Of a DNA stretch of 48,000 nucleotides, positions 46,640-48,000 are shown one piece after another. Numbering within the stretch: position 1 is the first letter of the stretch; each line of letters starts with the position of its first letter. The notes under the pieces are model-generated. The model saw only the letters and a list, made by a program, of their open reading frames with translations, searched no databases and had not been told where the DNA came from. The stretch is from Glandiceps talaboti. Taxonomy: Eukaryota > Hemichordata > Enteropneusta > Spengelidae. The DNA lies in contig NC_135566.1 in NCBI RefSeq assembly GCF_964340395.1, positions 21,163,584-21,211,583 of the forward strand, read 5' to 3'. The translations under genes were made by a program, and so were the position numbers.

Positions 46640-48000
46640 TCACCCAGTGACCTATGAACAAAAAAGAACAACTGAATTGTTTTCTACTGAGCAGAGTGAT
46701 TCCCAAGATGACCATTCACATGATGATGAAACTAATATTTTGAATGAGCCAATTACAAATGATGAAATTATGCAAAGTATTAAACATTTAAAGAATAATA
46801 AATCAGCTGGCCCACACCAGCTGGTGGGGGAGTTCTTTAAAACCACAGAAGGAGTATTGTTGCCACTGATGAACAAAGTTTTCTATAACATTTTTGACTC
46901 AGGAATTTTCCCAAAAGGGTGGGCAAAGGGGATTATTATACCAATATATAAAAAAGGGGACCCAGATAACTCAGGAAACTATAGGGGAATCACTCTGCTC
47001 AGTATTTTCAGCAAGTTCTTTACTGGAATTTTGAACAAAAGGCTTTACAGATGGGCTGAGCATACTAGTAATATTCCAGAAGAGCAGGCAGGTTTTCGTA
47101 AGAAATATAGTACTATAGATAACATTTTTGTTTCAAGTGCATTAATACAAAAACATTTAACTAGAAAGAGATTACCATTTTATTGTTTATTTGTTGACTT
47201 TCAAAAAGCATTTGACAGTGTAGACCATAAAAGATTATTTTATAAACTAAGTTTTAGTGAGGTAGGGGGTAAAATGTTCACTATTATCAAGAGTATCTAT
47301 GCTGACGTTAAATCATGTGTCAGAGTGGAAGACCAAATGACAGACTTTTTTAGTTGCAACGTTGGAGTAAGACAAGGATGTATGCTCAGTCCACTGTTAT
47401 TTGTGTTATTTATTAGTGAACTACAAAAATGCATCACAACGTTAGAATACTCAGGAATCCAAATTGATGAACTGTGTGATCTTTTTCTACTAATGTTTGC
47501 TGATGACATAGTATTGTTTTCGAATACTGTCTATGGCTTACAAAGACTTATCAACACTTTACAATGTTATTGTTTGAAATGGAAACTTAAAGTCAATCTA
47601 GACAAAAAATAGTTGTATTCAAGGGAGGAGGTACCCTAGCCCAAAAAGAAAAATGGTTTTATGCTGTTAAAAGATTGCATGTGTAAGTTACTATAAATAC
47701 CTTGGAATGTTATTTTCATGTAGGGGTTGTTGGGGAAAGGCAGTCACCACTCTCGCCCAACAAGCAAATAAAAATATGTTAATTCTACGAAAATTTAGCA
47801 TGAAACTTAGAAACTTTTCCCTAGCTTTAAACTTTAAACTTTTTGATTCTATGGTGAAACTAATTTTAATTTATGCTTCAGAAATCTGGGGTTACAAAGA
47901 GTACTTGAGTATTGAGAGGGTGCAGTTAAAATATTGTCGTAAACTTATTGGTGTTAGAACAAATACCTCCAGTAATGCAGTTTTGGGTGAATGTGGTAGA
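46640..48000 (+). mobile_element. Third non-LTR retrotransposon, reverse transcriptase, broken; runs off the window
   Basis: LINE ORF2 segment. Motifs in order: IKHLKNNKSAGPHQLVGEFF, IIIPIYKKGDPDNSGNYRGI, EEQAGFRKKYSTIDN, LFVDFQKAFDSVDH (motif A), GVRQGCMLSPLLFVLFISEL (motif B), LMFADDIVLFS (motif C) and LKWKLKVNLDKK. The ORF stops at 47612; IVVFKGGGTLAQKEKWFY follows in another frame, and YYKYLGMLFSC onwards in a third frame that stays open from about 47674 to the window end, with ASEIWGY. Two frame breaks. NYRGI and GVRQGC separate it from the two other LINEs (NYRP, GVPQG); clade not assigned. The 5' boundary is uncertain. Confidence 0.9.

Overview
The window looks like animal nuclear DNA from a marine invertebrate. 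It has split genes with GT..AG introns, an overall AT-rich base composition, many non-LTR retrotransposon relics, TIR elements and exceptionally abundant tandem repeats. The first gene is of the ABCH type, a family known from arthropods, fish and invertebrate deuterostomes but not mammals. An invertebrate deuterostome (lancelet or acorn worm) would fit, but I cannot assign the species from sequence alone.

The main gene runs on the minus strand from 14119 to beyond base 1. Six coding exons (13995-14119, 11926-12085, 10570-10724, 4796-4903, 1883-2051, 308-376) join with matching phases into 262 codons. They encode the complete nucleotide-binding domain of an ABCH-type half transporter; the membrane domain must lie left of the window. 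The introns are loaded with a 50-bp minisatellite (2110-4424), a 21-bp minisatellite (5137-5905), a 5'-truncated LINE (6175-8290), a decayed L2-like LINE (8770-10335) and a 74-bp array that is an amplified copy of the end of exon 2 with its splice donor (11560-11925). A 2.2-kb satellite with internal inversions (14170-16372) starts only 50 bp upstream of the ATG. It lies between two copies of a dispersed repeat, R2 (12515-13800 and 16380-17600).

From 17.6 to 31 kb I see no conserved gene. This stretch holds a compound tetranucleotide repeat (19664-19946), a TIR element A (20724-22475) and a larger composite TIR element B (23181-25876) that contains a relative of A. It also holds a broken but nearly complete EN+RT LINE on the minus strand (27475-30765).

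At 31489-32076 lies a compact intronless ORF of 195 codons with a TATA box and a polyadenylation signal that overlaps the stop codon. I do not recognise the product; it is the best candidate for an undescribed gene. It is followed by a 156-171-bp satellite (32930-35345) whose monomer is related to part of R2, a 1.2-kb long inverted repeat (35868-37085), a 51-bp satellite with higher-order structure (39700-40375) flanked by two diverged copies of repeat R3, a second composite TIR element C (42333-45147), a small MITE, the last exon of a cytosolic sulfotransferase with a one-base frame break (45476-45728), and a third LINE that runs off the right edge (46640-48000).

No tRNA, rRNA, CRISPR or operon was seen. 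The window is dominated by repeat biology. Its most interesting signals are tandem arrays related to, or captured from, other functional or dispersed sequences (exon 2 with its donor; the R2-related satellite) and the nested TIR elements.
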